A stretch of DNA of 64,000 nt from an uncultured Bacteroidota bacterium. GTDB lineage: Bacteria; Bacteroidota; Bacteroidia; Bacteroidales; WCHB1-69. Under the pieces are notes generated by a model. It was not told the DNA's origin. It ran no database searches and worked only from the letters and a program-made list of their open reading frames with translations. This document shows, in pieces, positions 41,833-50,404 of this stretch. The stretch is taken from NCBI GenBank assembly GCA_902786595.1, contig CADADB010000001.1, positions 191,172 through 255,171 of the forward strand, written 5' to 3'. The position numbers and the translations under genes are program-made. Position 1 is the first letter of the stretch, and every line of letters begins with the position of its first letter.

Positions 41833-42753
41833 CTAACTACTCACTTTCACGAATTCCTGTAAATCGCAAATCCGCAACAACTGTTGCAGTTTTTCATCTG
41901 AAGTATGCGTGAAATGGGTGAAATAGTGCCATAATTCCTTCAGATTAGCCAAGGTGCCCGACTCGCCACGGATAGGCAGCAGCTTATCGACAAGGTCATG
42001 ATAGAATGCGTTGAACCGTCCGTTTTTGTCGCCAGTGTCTTGGCCTTTGATCTCTTCCGCCAAAAAAGGATTTCGCAACATTCCGCGCCCCAGCATCCAC
42101 GCCTCCACTTGCGGGAACCGTTCTGACAATCTCTCGTAGTCCTCCACCGTGAAAACATCACCGCTATAGACGATTCGATGCTTCGTCAGGTGGCAAAATT
42201 CCTCAAAAAGGACCAGATTCGGAGTTCCTTCGTATAGATCATCTCCCAAACGGGGATGGATGACCAGAAACTCCAACGGATAGTCGTCAAGGCGAGTGAG
42301 CAACTGTCGTCCTTCGTCGGCATTGTGCAGACCAAGTCGCATCTTCAGTGATAGATGAAAGGGTGTCGCTTTCGTTACTTCAGCCACGATTTCTTCCACC
42401 GAGTCAGGATGCGGCATCAAACCGCAGCCCCGCCTATGGCGCACCACGGGCGATGAAGGGCATCCGATGTTGATGTTAAAATGCTCATAACCAAACTGTT
42501 CGTTCAGCAAACGCATCGTGTCCACAAATTGTTCCGGGCGGTTGCCCATCAGTTGCGGAACGAGTGGCAGGGCAGTGTTGTTGGCGGGTGCAATGTCTTG
42601 CCACACTTTCGGGCGGAACTTGCCCGTCGGCTGTGCGGGCAGAAACGGGGCCATAAAACAATCTATGCCGCCAAAGTGACGGCATAGGGTGTTTCGGAAT
42701 GTATAGGAGGTGATCCCATGCAAAGGAGCCAGCCAAAGTTGCGGTGTCCTCAT
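41833..42753 (-). CDS. tRNA-dihydrouridine synthase
   Basis: A 306-residue FMN-dependent Dus enzyme. N-terminal APLHGITSYTFRN, catalytic Cys in NINIGCPSSPVVRHRRGCGLM, LKMRLGL, IHPR, YSGDVFTVEDY and the FMN-binding LGRGMLRNPF are present. It reduces uridine to dihydrouridine in tRNA D loops; DusB- or DusC-like from the length, exact position unknown. Its ATG overlaps the TGA of the upstream secreted-protein gene, so it is translationally coupled to an unrelated gene. Confidence 0.92.
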   Translation of the reverse strand: MRTPQLWLAPLHGITSYTFRNTLCRHFGGIDCFMAPFLPAQPTGKFRPKVWQDIAPANNTALPLVPQLMGNRPEQFVDTMRLLNEQFGYEHFNINIGCPSSPVVRHRRGCGLMPHPDSVEEIVAEVTKATPFHLSLKMRLGLHNADEGRQLLTRLDDYPLEFLVIHPRLGDDLYEGTPNLVLFEEFCHLTKHRIVYSGDVFTVEDYERLSERFPQVEAWMLGRGMLRNPFLAEEIKGQDTGDKNGRFNAFYHDLVDKLLPIRGESGTLANLKELWHYFTHFTHTSDEKLQQLLRICDLQEFVKVSS

Positions 42754-43724
42754 CGAATCAAAACCTTGCAGGTACTGGTGTTGTTATCCGAGATGATTTG
42801 GAGCATGTACATGCCTGAGGCAAAGGATCTTGTGTCAAGGATGGTCTCCCCGGTGGATTTGCCTGTCAGAAGAGCTCTTCCCGACAAATCGGTCAGGATC
42901 CATTCATACGCATTCTCGTTGTCTGGCTGGATGCGCAACTGGCCGCTGGTAGGGTTGGGGTAGATTTTTCCATCGAAATTGTCAAGTTCGGAGATGCCTA
43001 CGCCACTGTATTCCAGTGAAATATCGTCCACATACAGGACGGAGCTGCTGTTGAGTTGAGAAGAGGAGAGGATAACAATCATAATGGAGTCACACTCCGC
43101 ATTAGGCGTGTCAAAGTCAATCCCGATTTTCTGATAAGCGTTGGGATCTTCTGTTTGGAAGACGCCATAGTTGTAGCTTATCGGCATGCCCTCTTTTTTC
43201 GCTATGGCGAACATCATAAACTGGTCGCCTTCCTGCGGTTGGTATTTCACCCAAGCGGTGACCGAAGCTGGTACGCTGGAGCAGGGGACACCTTTGGAGA
43301 GCAGCTGTAATAGCGATGACATGGCGGAGAGATTTTCAGGGTCGAAACCAGAGGAACCCGTGGTGTCCTGGATGGCTTGGATGATGGCCATGATGTCTTC
43401 CAACGGAATGGAGAAACCCTCAGACTCTCCGGCTTGAAGAATGCCGGGCAGGTTCAGGGAATAACCTACGTAGGGGATTGTGAAGTCGCTGGAGGCCAGC
43501 ATGACGGAAGAGTTCCCTCCATGCGCATCATTGCTTTGTGTCCCGAAATTGACCTCCACGGGGATGTTCACGAAAGAGGTGATGTTACCATGCAACCCTA
43601 CCGTCCAACCCACCGGTTTCCCGTAAGACCATAACTCAAAATCACTGTTCAGAATGTTGTTTTGCGCCTGCACTGTACACAAAAACAGTAAAGAAACAAC
43701 AACAGATGTCAATAATTTTTTCAT
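42750..43724 (-). CDS. Secreted protein with type A sorting domain
   Basis: A 324-residue secreted protein with a signal peptide (about 1-20, CTVQAQ). A lectin-like beta-sandwich domain of the kind that begins ILNSDFELW is typical of Bacteroidota surface proteins with carbohydrate-binding modules. It ends in a type A sorting domain (IYPNPTSGQLRI, ASGMYMLQI). Function unknown; surface attachment is expected. The start at 43724 was preferred because it begins the signal peptide; an in-frame ATG at 43739 is possible. Coupled to dus. Confidence 0.8.
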   Translation of the reverse strand: MKKLLTSVVVSLLFLCTVQAQNNILNSDFELWSYGKPVGWTVGLHGNITSFVNIPVEVNFGTQSNDAHGGNSSVMLASSDFTIPYVGYSLNLPGILQAGESEGFSIPLEDIMAIIQAIQDTTGSSGFDPENLSAMSSLLQLLSKGVPCSSVPASVTAWVKYQPQEGDQFMMFAIAKKEGMPISYNYGVFQTEDPNAYQKIGIDFDTPNAECDSIMIVILSSSQLNSSSVLYVDDISLEYSGVGISELDNFDGKIYPNPTSGQLRIQPDNENAYEWILTDLSGRALLTGKSTGETILDTRSFASGMYMLQIISDNNTSTCKVLIR

Positions 43725-43737
43725 ATCTACGATTTTC

Positions 43738-43771
43738 AAACTCTAAACTCTAAATTTTGAACTTTGAACCA
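43738..43771. repeat. Tandem heptamer repeat
   Basis: Units CTAAACT, CTAAATT, TTGAACT, TTGAACC between two secreted-protein genes. Confidence 0.7.
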
Positions 43772-43775
43772 CACA

Positions 43776-46031
43776 TTACAGTATCGTAATCGACCCCTTA
43801 TGATTCGACGCCACTCCCTCGTAATCGACGATCCGTAGGATATAGGTATAAGTGGCTCCTACAAAGAACTTGCCGTTTACGGAGCCGTTCCATTCAAAGT
43901 CTTTGTTTGTAGTGTGATAGACCACTTCGCCATAACGGTTGTAAACCGTGAACTCCAATTCCTGGATGAGACTTTTTTGCGGGATGCTGAAGTAGTCGTT
44001 GATTCCGTCCATGTTGGTCGGTGTGATGGAGTTAGGAAGATTCAGGAAGGGCTTGCAGGCAGGGATGTTAATGCTGTTGGTAGCGGCGCATCCCTCCTCG
44101 TTGAGGATATCAACCGTGTAAGTACCTGGTGCGTTGATGGTTATAGACGGGGTGGTTTCCCCCGTGCTCCACTTGTATTGGGAGATTTCGTCGTTGCAGG
44201 TGGCGGTCAAGGTGGTGGAGAACGCGTCGCAGTAGTCCAAGTCAAAGGTTATTTCTACTTTGGGTTTGCGGATGATGAGGGTGACATCCACCAGACTGTC
44301 GCAGCCGTTCCAAGCCATGCTTTGGTACAGGACGCGGCGAGTGCCCTCGGTTGACCATGTTTGGGTTTCGCCGAAGTAGGGCTGGTCGAATATATACGGA
44401 AGCTTCTCCTCACATGTGTAAACGGTGTCTCTGGTCAAAGTGTCTCTGATGGCCGACAAATCAAGAAAAATGCTTTTTGTCGTGTCCATGATGCATTTCT
44501 GCAGCGAATCCTGGATGATGATTTTGATGACGGCTTCTCCGGTGAGAGTGTCCACGTAAGGATAATTGAAGACATAAGTGGGGGTGGTGTTGTTTTCATT
44601 AATGAGAGTGAAGCTGTTCGTCATAAGGTTTTTGGCATACCACTGGATGAGCTGCGTGTTCTGGTAGTTGGTGTCCCAGTCTGCGGTTGCCGAAGTAGGC
44701 GGAGTCACTGTGTAGATAGTGCTGGAGTCAATGAGAATGGCGCTGAGGTCACAATTGTCGAATTTCTGTTGGAAGGTGAAATCCGGTTTCAAGAAGTAGG
44801 ACATGATATCCGCTTCATAGATGAAGGGGACGCCCGTATAAGACTTCATCTCACAACGGTAGTAGGGCCACAATCTTCCTCCTGGCTGGGAGAGCAGCAG
44901 ATCTCTGTCGATGTAAATGTCGTAGTTACCATCACTGGTAATGCCCAATGGCGGATTGTCCAGGTCAAAGTAACGGTTTTTTGCGTCTTCCGCATTATAG
45001 CCGTAATGCCATTCGTAAGTGTTCTCTAAGAAGCCCCACGGCACGGACAGGTGGATGGGCTCAAGTCCGCAGGCATCCACTTGGATGGCTCCGGGAATCA
45101 TCTTGGCGGAAAACAGAGCGTATGCCCAGTGGTATTGAGCACCGCAAGCTCTCACGCGGATACGCAGTTTCACCGATCTGTTCTGCTCGGCATAGGAGCT
45201 GAGGTCAAAAGCGATGGGCTTGGCCTCAAACCAAGCGACCGTATATTCGGAGTGTCCGGATGTCTGACTAGAGGGACATTGTCTGTAGGGGAAGGTCGTA
45301 GGGGTGGCTTGCGGAAATGCCCAATAGTAGGTGTTGAGCTGCAAGGCATCCGACCATACGTGGTGGTCTTGGGAGGAATTCTCCCCGCTGGGCACTGCGA
45401 GGAAACGGTTGTACGGCCAGTTGGTGTTTGGCACTTCGTTCGCAGTGCCGTTGCTGGCTTCTGTCGGATAGTACCCGCCAGGAATCACATTTCCGGTCTG
45501 TCCGTCAAGAACTTCTATATAGAAACGCGGGTTGTAATCTGCCGCGTGATAGGTGACATCTTCTTCGGCAAAGGAGAAATAGACCAGCAGAGTACTCTCC
45601 TCCACTTGTGGATAGAACCAGTATTCAATTTGGGAATTTCCGGTGCATACGTCGCAGCCGCTACTGCAGTCGTTGCACCCTAACATAATAACCGTGTCCT
45701 GATGTTCTCCGGGCACACCGCTCCAGGATGGGAGAAGGTAGGACTCGTGCTGATAGGAGCTTCCCACCTGGAAACATCTGCAGGGATCATTCGATGGCGT
45801 GGTAATCAGTTTGTGGGATACACGATTGCCATACGTGTAGATGCCAGGATAGGATTCATAGTTGTCTTGACCTGATCCATGGTTGGTGGAGAGGCGGACA
45901 TAATGGTTGTTCTGATAATCAAGTGTCATGAAATTCAGCGGTCCCTGGGAGGGCTGCCAGGGCGCGTAATTTTGTGCTGTTACTGTTAAGAAAGCTAGAA
46001 CACAAAAGGTTAATGCAAATATTTTTTTCAT
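43776..46031 (-). CDS. Large secreted protein with gliding-associated (CHU_C, type B) sorting domain
   Basis: A 751-residue secreted protein with a signal peptide (1-19, TVTAQ). Much of the length is beta-sandwich sequence with many Cys and Tyr residues (for example GCNDCSSGCDVC near 125-136). It ends in the type B sorting domain (about 665-751; NSITPTNMDGINDYF, VYNRYGEVVYHT, YTYILRIVDYEG, HKGSITIL). Type B domains are exported by the type IX system, often as partners of PorP/SprF-like proteins; none is encoded nearby. Function otherwise unknown. Confidence 0.85.
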   Translation of the reverse strand: MKKIFALTFCVLAFLTVTAQNYAPWQPSQGPLNFMTLDYQNNHYVRLSTNHGSGQDNYESYPGIYTYGNRVSHKLITTPSNDPCRCFQVGSSYQHESYLLPSWSGVPGEHQDTVIMLGCNDCSSGCDVCTGNSQIEYWFYPQVEESTLLVYFSFAEEDVTYHAADYNPRFYIEVLDGQTGNVIPGGYYPTEASNGTANEVPNTNWPYNRFLAVPSGENSSQDHHVWSDALQLNTYYWAFPQATPTTFPYRQCPSSQTSGHSEYTVAWFEAKPIAFDLSSYAEQNRSVKLRIRVRACGAQYHWAYALFSAKMIPGAIQVDACGLEPIHLSVPWGFLENTYEWHYGYNAEDAKNRYFDLDNPPLGITSDGNYDIYIDRDLLLSQPGGRLWPYYRCEMKSYTGVPFIYEADIMSYFLKPDFTFQQKFDNCDLSAILIDSSTIYTVTPPTSATADWDTNYQNTQLIQWYAKNLMTNSFTLINENNTTPTYVFNYPYVDTLTGEAVIKIIIQDSLQKCIMDTTKSIFLDLSAIRDTLTRDTVYTCEEKLPYIFDQPYFGETQTWSTEGTRRVLYQSMAWNGCDSLVDVTLIIRKPKVEITFDLDYCDAFSTTLTATCNDEISQYKWSTGETTPSITINAPGTYTVDILNEEGCAATNSINIPACKPFLNLPNSITPTNMDGINDYFSIPQKSLIQELEFTVYNRYGEVVYHTTNKDFEWNGSVNGKFFVGATYTYILRIVDYEGVASNHKGSITIL

Positions 46032-46216
46032 ATAACTATGTTTTTTTCACACATTGATTTTTGTTAAATAACGAAATACCATAACGATTGTTACAGTCAA
46101 ATCGTTAAAAATCCACAGCCGCGAAAATACGATTTTTTCATATAGAGGACGCGCACATCTTCTATGAAAAGGTGAATTTCCTTTTCTTTGGGTATTATGG
46201 ATATTCATAATTTATG

Positions 46217-46225
46217 TACTTTTGC
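46217..46225 (+). promoter_or_regulatory. Promoter -7 element of the Mpv17-like gene
   Basis: TACTTTTGC, 19 bp before the start codon. Confidence 0.65.
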
Positions 46226-46244
46226 CGCTTAAATAGACAATGGT

Positions 46245-46937
46245 ATGAAAAAATCCGATTTCATTGTGATAGCAGTCATCATTTTATGTCTGCTGCCCTT
46301 TTTCTTGTTTGACAGTGTTTATGACGCATATTGTGCTGCCAGCCAGCGTTTTCCGTTGTGGATGGCATTTTTGAAGTTCGGCATTCTGGCCACTTTCGGC
46401 GAGATGCTCGGTTGCCGCGTGAAAACTGGCCAATACTATCATGAAGGTTTCGGGCTCGCCCCGAAATTCGTGGTTTGGGGACTTTTAGGCATGTGGATTG
46501 CCCTCGCGATGAATGTTTTCCGGCTCGGCATTCCGGCGTTCATGGAACGTTACGCGGCCTTCAGCGGCATCTCTGCCGCCATGTCCGCGCCGATGTCATG
46601 GCTGAAGCTCCTTGGCGCCTTCTGTGTCAGCGTGATGATGAACACCGCTTTCGCACCCGTCTTCATGACGGTCCACAAAATCTCCGACATGCACATCAAT
46701 GAGCATGGCGGCGCCTTCTCCGCGCTGTTCAAGCCGGTAGCCATCAAACGCCATATCTGCGAGATGGACTGGGGGGTGCAGTGGGGCTTTGTCTTCAAGA
46801 AGACCATCCCGTTGTTCTGGATTCCCGCACACACGCTAACCTTCTGCCTCCCGCAAGATCTCCAGGTGCTCTTCGCCGCCTTCTGCAGCGTCATCCTCGG
46901 ACTCTTTTTGTCAATTGCCGCGAAGAAAGGGAAATAG
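46245..46937 (+). CDS. Mpv17-like multi-pass membrane protein
   Basis: A 230-residue inner-membrane protein with about five hydrophobic helices (near 8-26, 42-58, 80-100, 118-142, 205-225). The pattern GFGLAPKFVVWGLLGMW and the C-terminal WGVQWGFVFKKTIPLFWIPAHTLTFCLP resemble the Mpv17/PMP22 group of small membrane channels. Function unknown. Own promoter. A heptamer repeat separates it from the convergent hflX gene. Confidence 0.65.
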   Translation: MKKSDFIVIAVIILCLLPFFLFDSVYDAYCAASQRFPLWMAFLKFGILATFGEMLGCRVKTGQYYHEGFGLAPKFVVWGLLGMWIALAMNVFRLGIPAFMERYAAFSGISAAMSAPMSWLKLLGAFCVSVMMNTAFAPVFMTVHKISDMHINEHGGAFSALFKPVAIKRHICEMDWGVQWGFVFKKTIPLFWIPAHTLTFCLPQDLQVLFAAFCSVILGLFLSIAAKKGK

Positions 46938-46978
46938 CTTTTGGCTTTTGGCTGTTGGCTGTTGGCTGTTGGCTGGTT
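46938..46978. repeat. Tandem heptamer repeat (GGCTGTT)
   Basis: TTTTGGC units followed by four GGCTGTT units between the convergent Mpv17-like and hflX genes. Confidence 0.85.
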
Positions 46979-46990
46979 AATAGCTGAAGA

Positions 46991-48181
46991 CTAGTACAGG
47001 AAGTTGTTGTACGGGTAGATTTGGATGTGCAGCTTCTTGATCTCCTCGTAGAGGAAGTCTTTCATTTCGTTGACATTTTCTTTGGTTTTGGCGGAGATGA
47101 AGAGTGTTTTCGGGCCGAGTTTCGCCATCCAGGTCGCTTTTAGCTCGTCTAAGGTGACGTTCTCTTTGGTCTTCGGCGTGAGGTCGTCTTCCGCCTTCTC
47201 TACCCATGAGTATTGGTCTATCTTGTTGAAAATGATGACGGTGGGCTTTCCGCCGCAGTCTATTTCGTCTAACGTCCGTTGCACGGTCTGAATCTGCTCC
47301 TCGAAGTCGGGGTGACTGATATCGACCACGTGCAGCAGCAGGTGTGTCTCGCGGATTTCGTCTAAGGTGGATTTGAAAGACTCCACCAGTCCGTGCGGCA
47401 GTTTGCGGATAAAACCCACGGTGTCGGAAAGCAGGAACGGCAAATTCTGGAACACGACTTTGCGGACGGTGGTATCGAGGGTGGCGAACAGTTTGTTTTC
47501 AGTGAGCACGTCGGAGTTGCTCAGCAGGTTCATGATGGTGGATTTCCCGACGTTTGTATAGCCCACGAGCGCGACGCGGACGAATTGCTCGCGATGCCCG
47601 CGTTGGGTCTTTTTCTGCTTGTCGATTTCCTTCAACCGCTTTTCCAACAAGGAGATACGGTCGCGGATGATACGGCGGTCGGTCTCGATTTCCTTCTCGC
47701 CGGGACCTCTCATGCCGATACCGCCGCGCTGCTTCTCCAAGTGCGTCCACATACCCGTGAGTCGCGGCAACAGGTACTTGTACTGCGCCAGCTCCACTTG
47801 CGTCTTGGCGTGCGCCGTCTGCGCGTGCTTCGCGAAAATGTCGAGGATGAGGTGTGTGCGATCCATGACTTTGCAGCGTGTAAGCTCTTCGATATTACGC
47901 TGTTGTGACGGCGGAAGCTCGTCGTCAACCACTACCATGTCGATGTCGTTCTCGTGCACGTAGTCGGCCACCTCGCGGATTTTTCCGGAACCGAAATAGG
48001 TGCGCGTGTCAGGGTGGGCGAGGTTCTGGATGAACTTCTTCACGCACTCGCCGCCAGCGGTCTCCACCAGGAAGGCCAGCTCGTCGAGGTACTCCATCGT
48101 TTTTTCTTCCGCCACATCGGGAGTGGAAACGGCAATCAATACGGCCGTTTCGCGGTAGTTGTCAGGGTGTTCTGTCGCCAT
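46991..48181 (-). CDS. hflX: Ribosome-associated GTPase HflX
   Basis: A 396-residue Era/Obg-family GTPase with the HflX layout: an N-terminal ND1 domain (VETAGGECVKKFIQ, TYFGSGKIREV), a coiled-coil linker with the glycine-rich RGGIGMRGPGEKEIETDRR, and a GTPase domain with VGYTNVGKST (G1), LDTTVR, DTVGFI (G3) and FNKID (G4). HflX splits stalled 70S ribosomes. The start at 48181 (MATEHPDNY) was chosen because the -7 element at 48216-48224 precedes it and sits inside the longer frame. Confidence 0.95.
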   Translation of the reverse strand: MATEHPDNYRETAVLIAVSTPDVAEEKTMEYLDELAFLVETAGGECVKKFIQNLAHPDTRTYFGSGKIREVADYVHENDIDMVVVDDELPPSQQRNIEELTRCKVMDRTHLILDIFAKHAQTAHAKTQVELAQYKYLLPRLTGMWTHLEKQRGGIGMRGPGEKEIETDRRIIRDRISLLEKRLKEIDKQKKTQRGHREQFVRVALVGYTNVGKSTIMNLLSNSDVLTENKLFATLDTTVRKVVFQNLPFLLSDTVGFIRKLPHGLVESFKSTLDEIRETHLLLHVVDISHPDFEEQIQTVQRTLDEIDCGGKPTVIIFNKIDQYSWVEKAEDDLTPKTKENVTLDELKATWMAKLGPKTLFISAKTKENVNEMKDFLYEEIKKLHIQIYPYNNFLY

Positions 48182-48215
48182 GATGCTCTTGTTGGTTCGG
48201 TAAAGGTTTTGAACG

Positions 48216-48224
48216 GCAAAAATA
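48216..48224 (-). promoter_or_regulatory. Promoter -7 element of hflX
   Basis: TATTTTTGC on the minus strand, 34 bp before the start codon. Confidence 0.7.
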
Positions 48225-48231
48225 CAAAATT

Positions 48232-48290
48232 TGACGATGACACGATGATACGATGACACGATGATACGATGATACGATGAAGGGATGAGA
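48232..48290. repeat. Tandem octamer repeat (ATACGATG/ACACGATG)
   Basis: Six or seven 8-bp units with two alternating variants, in the 430-bp gap between hflX and mraZ. An octamer array of the same GACGATGA family is at 55552-55618. Confidence 0.85.
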
Positions 48291-48472
48291 GGATTCCAAA
48301 TTATTCCATTTTTTTCCAAAGCTTCTTTCTTTTACAGGGTATAATTTCCTAAAAATTCCAATTGGATTTTTATATATCTGATAATAAATAAGATAACAGT
48401 TTTCTTAACACATTATTTTAAATTACTGTATGTCAATTATTTGATATTGCTGTTGATTTCTGTTGATAACTT

Positions 48473-48489
48473 TTTTCCAATATTTTCCA
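48473..48489. promoter_or_regulatory. Candidate MraZ-binding repeats
   Basis: TTTTCCA occurs twice with a 10-bp period; on the other strand this is TGGAA-5 bp-TGGAA, the spacing of the TGGGN boxes bound by MraZ in E. coli. The base identity differs, so this is inference from geometry and position, about 130 bp before mraZ. Confidence 0.3.
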
Positions 48490-48575
48490 TGTTGAAAATC
48501 AGCAAGATATGATGATTTTTTAACAACATGAGTTAAATAAGTGCAGATTTGTGGAAATTAGTTATGGAAAATTTA

Positions 48576-48584
48576 TATTTTTGT
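48576..48584 (+). promoter_or_regulatory. Promoter -7 element of the mraZ operon
   Basis: TATTTTTGT, one base off TAnnTTTGC, 27 bp before the chosen mraZ start; it lies inside the longer frame that begins at 48549. Confidence 0.6.
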
Positions 48585-48611
48585 CGCTCGAAAATTGACA
48601 TAGAAAAAATT

Positions 48612-49094
48612 ATGACAACCGAATACGGATATTGGGAAGTCTCGATTGAGAAGAGCGGACGGCTGAAGCTGCCCACGGCTCTTTTGCGTGCGTTGCCCGA
48701 GGAGGAGCGCAGGGCTTTCTATGTCACGCACGGTTTCGGTGAGTATATCTTGCTTTGGTCTGAGAAAGCTTATCGTGGGCAGATGGACTACCTGAACTCG
48801 CTGGACCGCAACCTGACTCGCGTCAAGCTCTACCGGAACGCGTTTCTTCGCAACACGGCCCGGCTCGAGTGTGACGCGCAGCAGCGCATTGTCATCCCAA
48901 AGCCGCTGATGGAAATGTATTCCATTGACAAAGAATTGGTCATGGTGATGGACAACGGTCAGATTGAAATGTGGAACAGCCAAAAGTACCACGAGAAGTT
49001 CGACTTGCTGCCTGAGGATTTCGAGAAACTCAACGAGGAGATGCACCTCGGTCACTATTTGCCGGAAAAGGAGGGGGCCAATGGAATATCATAA
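48612..49094 (+). CDS. mraZ: Transcriptional regulator MraZ
   Basis: A 160-residue protein with two SpoVT/AbrB-type MraZ domains (KSGRLKLPTALLRAL in the first, DAQQRIVIPKPLMEMY in the second). MraZ binds upstream of its own operon and tunes the division and cell-wall cluster. The start at 48612 (MTTEYGYWE) was preferred, since the promoter overlaps the longer start. Its 3' end overlaps rsmH by 14 bp. It opens the dcw cluster here. Confidence 0.94.
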   Translation: MTTEYGYWEVSIEKSGRLKLPTALLRALPEEERRAFYVTHGFGEYILLWSEKAYRGQMDYLNSLDRNLTRVKLYRNAFLRNTARLECDAQQRIVIPKPLMEMYSIDKELVMVMDNGQIEMWNSQKYHEKFDLLPEDFEKLNEEMHLGHYLPEKEGANGIS

Positions 49095-50004
49095 CCCCGT
49101 TCTTCTTCAGCTTTCTGTCAATTATTTGGTTACGAGTCCGGAAGGGACTTATGTCGATGTCACCTACGGTGGCGGCGGTCACTCCCGTGCCATTTTGGAG
49201 AAACTGGACGGCGGTCGTCTCATTGCCTTCGACCAGGATGCCGATGCCCAATCGCAGCTTGTCGAGGATGAGCGCTTCACCTTCGTGGCTTCCAACTTCA
49301 AGAATCTCAGTCGTTTTCTGAAATACCACCAGGCCTATCCCGTGGACGGCATAATGGCCGACCTTGGCGTCTCTTCCCATCAGTTCGACACTCCGGAGCG
49401 CGGGTTCTCTTACCGTGAGGATGGCGTTTTGGACATGCGGATGAACAAAAATGCCGGAAAATCAGCGCAAGACATTGTCAACCAGTATGATGAAAAGGCC
49501 CTGAGCGACATTTTCTACCGATATGGGGAGTTGCCTGACGGCCGTGCGCTGGCCAGACGTATCATCAGGGCTCGCGAAGATCAGCCCATCACCACCACGC
49601 AGCAGCTGGTTAATGCGCTGAAACCGTCATTAATTCGAGGAAGGGAAAACAAAAGTCTTTCCAAAATCTTCCAGGCCATCCGCATTGAAGTCAATCAGGA
49701 GATGGCGGTGTTGGAGTCGTTCCTGGAGCAAACCGTTGACGCCCTGAAAGTTGGTGGGCGGCTGGTGGTGATTTCCTATCATTCGCTTGAGGATCGTTTG
49801 GTGAAATGCTTCATGCGTTCGGGAAATCTGGAAGGAGAGGTGGAGAAGGATTTCTACGGCAATCCACAATCCCCATTCAAACTGATTACCAGAAAGGCAA
49901 TCGTGCCTGATTCAGAAGAAATTAACCTTAACCCCCGTGCACGCAGCGCGAAACTGCGCGTCGCGGAGAAAATCACCCCTGTCAATCATGGAGACCACAT
50001 CTAG
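49081..50004 (+). CDS. rsmH: 16S rRNA m4C1402 methyltransferase
   Basis: A 307-residue SAM-dependent methyltransferase: N-terminal HNPVLLQLSVNYL, SAM motif YVDVTYGGGGHSRAIL, ADLGVSSHQFDTPERGFSY, DMRMN, FQAIRIEVNQE and the C-terminal VISYHSLEDRLVK are diagnostic. It methylates the N4 of C1402 in 16S rRNA. ATG at 49081 lies within the 3' end of mraZ; ftsL overlaps its 3' end. Confidence 0.97.
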   Translation: MEYHNPVLLQLSVNYLVTSPEGTYVDVTYGGGGHSRAILEKLDGGRLIAFDQDADAQSQLVEDERFTFVASNFKNLSRFLKYHQAYPVDGIMADLGVSSHQFDTPERGFSYREDGVLDMRMNKNAGKSAQDIVNQYDEKALSDIFYRYGELPDGRALARRIIRAREDQPITTTQQLVNALKPSLIRGRENKSLSKIFQAIRIEVNQEMAVLESFLEQTVDALKVGGRLVVISYHSLEDRLVKCFMRSGNLEGEVEKDFYGNPQSPFKLITRKAIVPDSEEINLNPRARSAKLRVAEKITPVNHGDHI

Positions 50005-50404
50005 AAACAATACGACACCCCAGCCGGAAAAGAGCCGATTCGGTGAGTTCTTCTCCAATATTTTCGGAGGGGAAATACTGGTGAACAAGAAGATGCGTCC
50101 ATGGTATTTCTATGGCTTCTTTTTGCTTGTGCTTGTGACCGTGCTGGTAATCAGTGAACAAAGAATACGCATCAAGGAGAAAAAAATCATCGAGCTGGAG
50201 AACACCTATAAAGCGGAAATCAGCAGATTGAAGGCGAACAACCAGTTCATACCTTACGAAAAGAACAAGATCCTCATTCAAAAGATGCAGGAGAAAGGGT
50301 ATATAACAGACGAAAAACAGAGCTTCACGGTGAAAGCGCCGCCGAAACCGGTGCAGAAACGCCGTTGGTTTGAAAGAAAGGAGCGGAAACATGAGAACAA
50401 GTAA
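49988..50404 (+). CDS. ftsL: FtsL-like cell-division protein
   Basis: A 138-residue bitopic protein with a cytoplasmic N-terminus of about 35 residues, one membrane helix (about 38-58; YFYGFFLLVLVTVLVI) and a periplasmic coiled coil (EKKIIELENTYKAEISRLKANNQ), the FtsL plan. The call depends on topology and position between rsmH and ftsI, since sequence identity in this family is low. The start overlaps the rsmH end by 17 bp, and its end overlaps ftsI by 14 bp. Confidence 0.85.
   Translation: METTSRNNTTPQPEKSRFGEFFSNIFGGEILVNKKMRPWYFYGFFLLVLVTVLVISEQRIRIKEKKIIELENTYKAEISRLKANNQFIPYEKNKILIQKMQEKGYITDEKQSFTVKAPPKPVQKRRWFERKERKHENK

Larger units (their letters stand above)
48290..48611. other. 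AT-rich intergenic region upstream of mraZ
   Basis: The rest of the gap holds no gene. It is clearly more AT-rich than its surroundings and contains TTTTCCA direct repeats at 48473 and 48483 (10-bp spacing), TGGAAA at 48552 and 48565, and TGTTGATAA near 48461. The mraZ -7 element is at its right end. Confidence 0.6.

Noticed and set aside
48290-48611. Replication origin, because of AT richness and TGTTGATAA sequences.
   Set aside because: Only one or two weak DnaA-box-like sites and no dnaA, dnaN or related genes; better explained as the mraZ control region.
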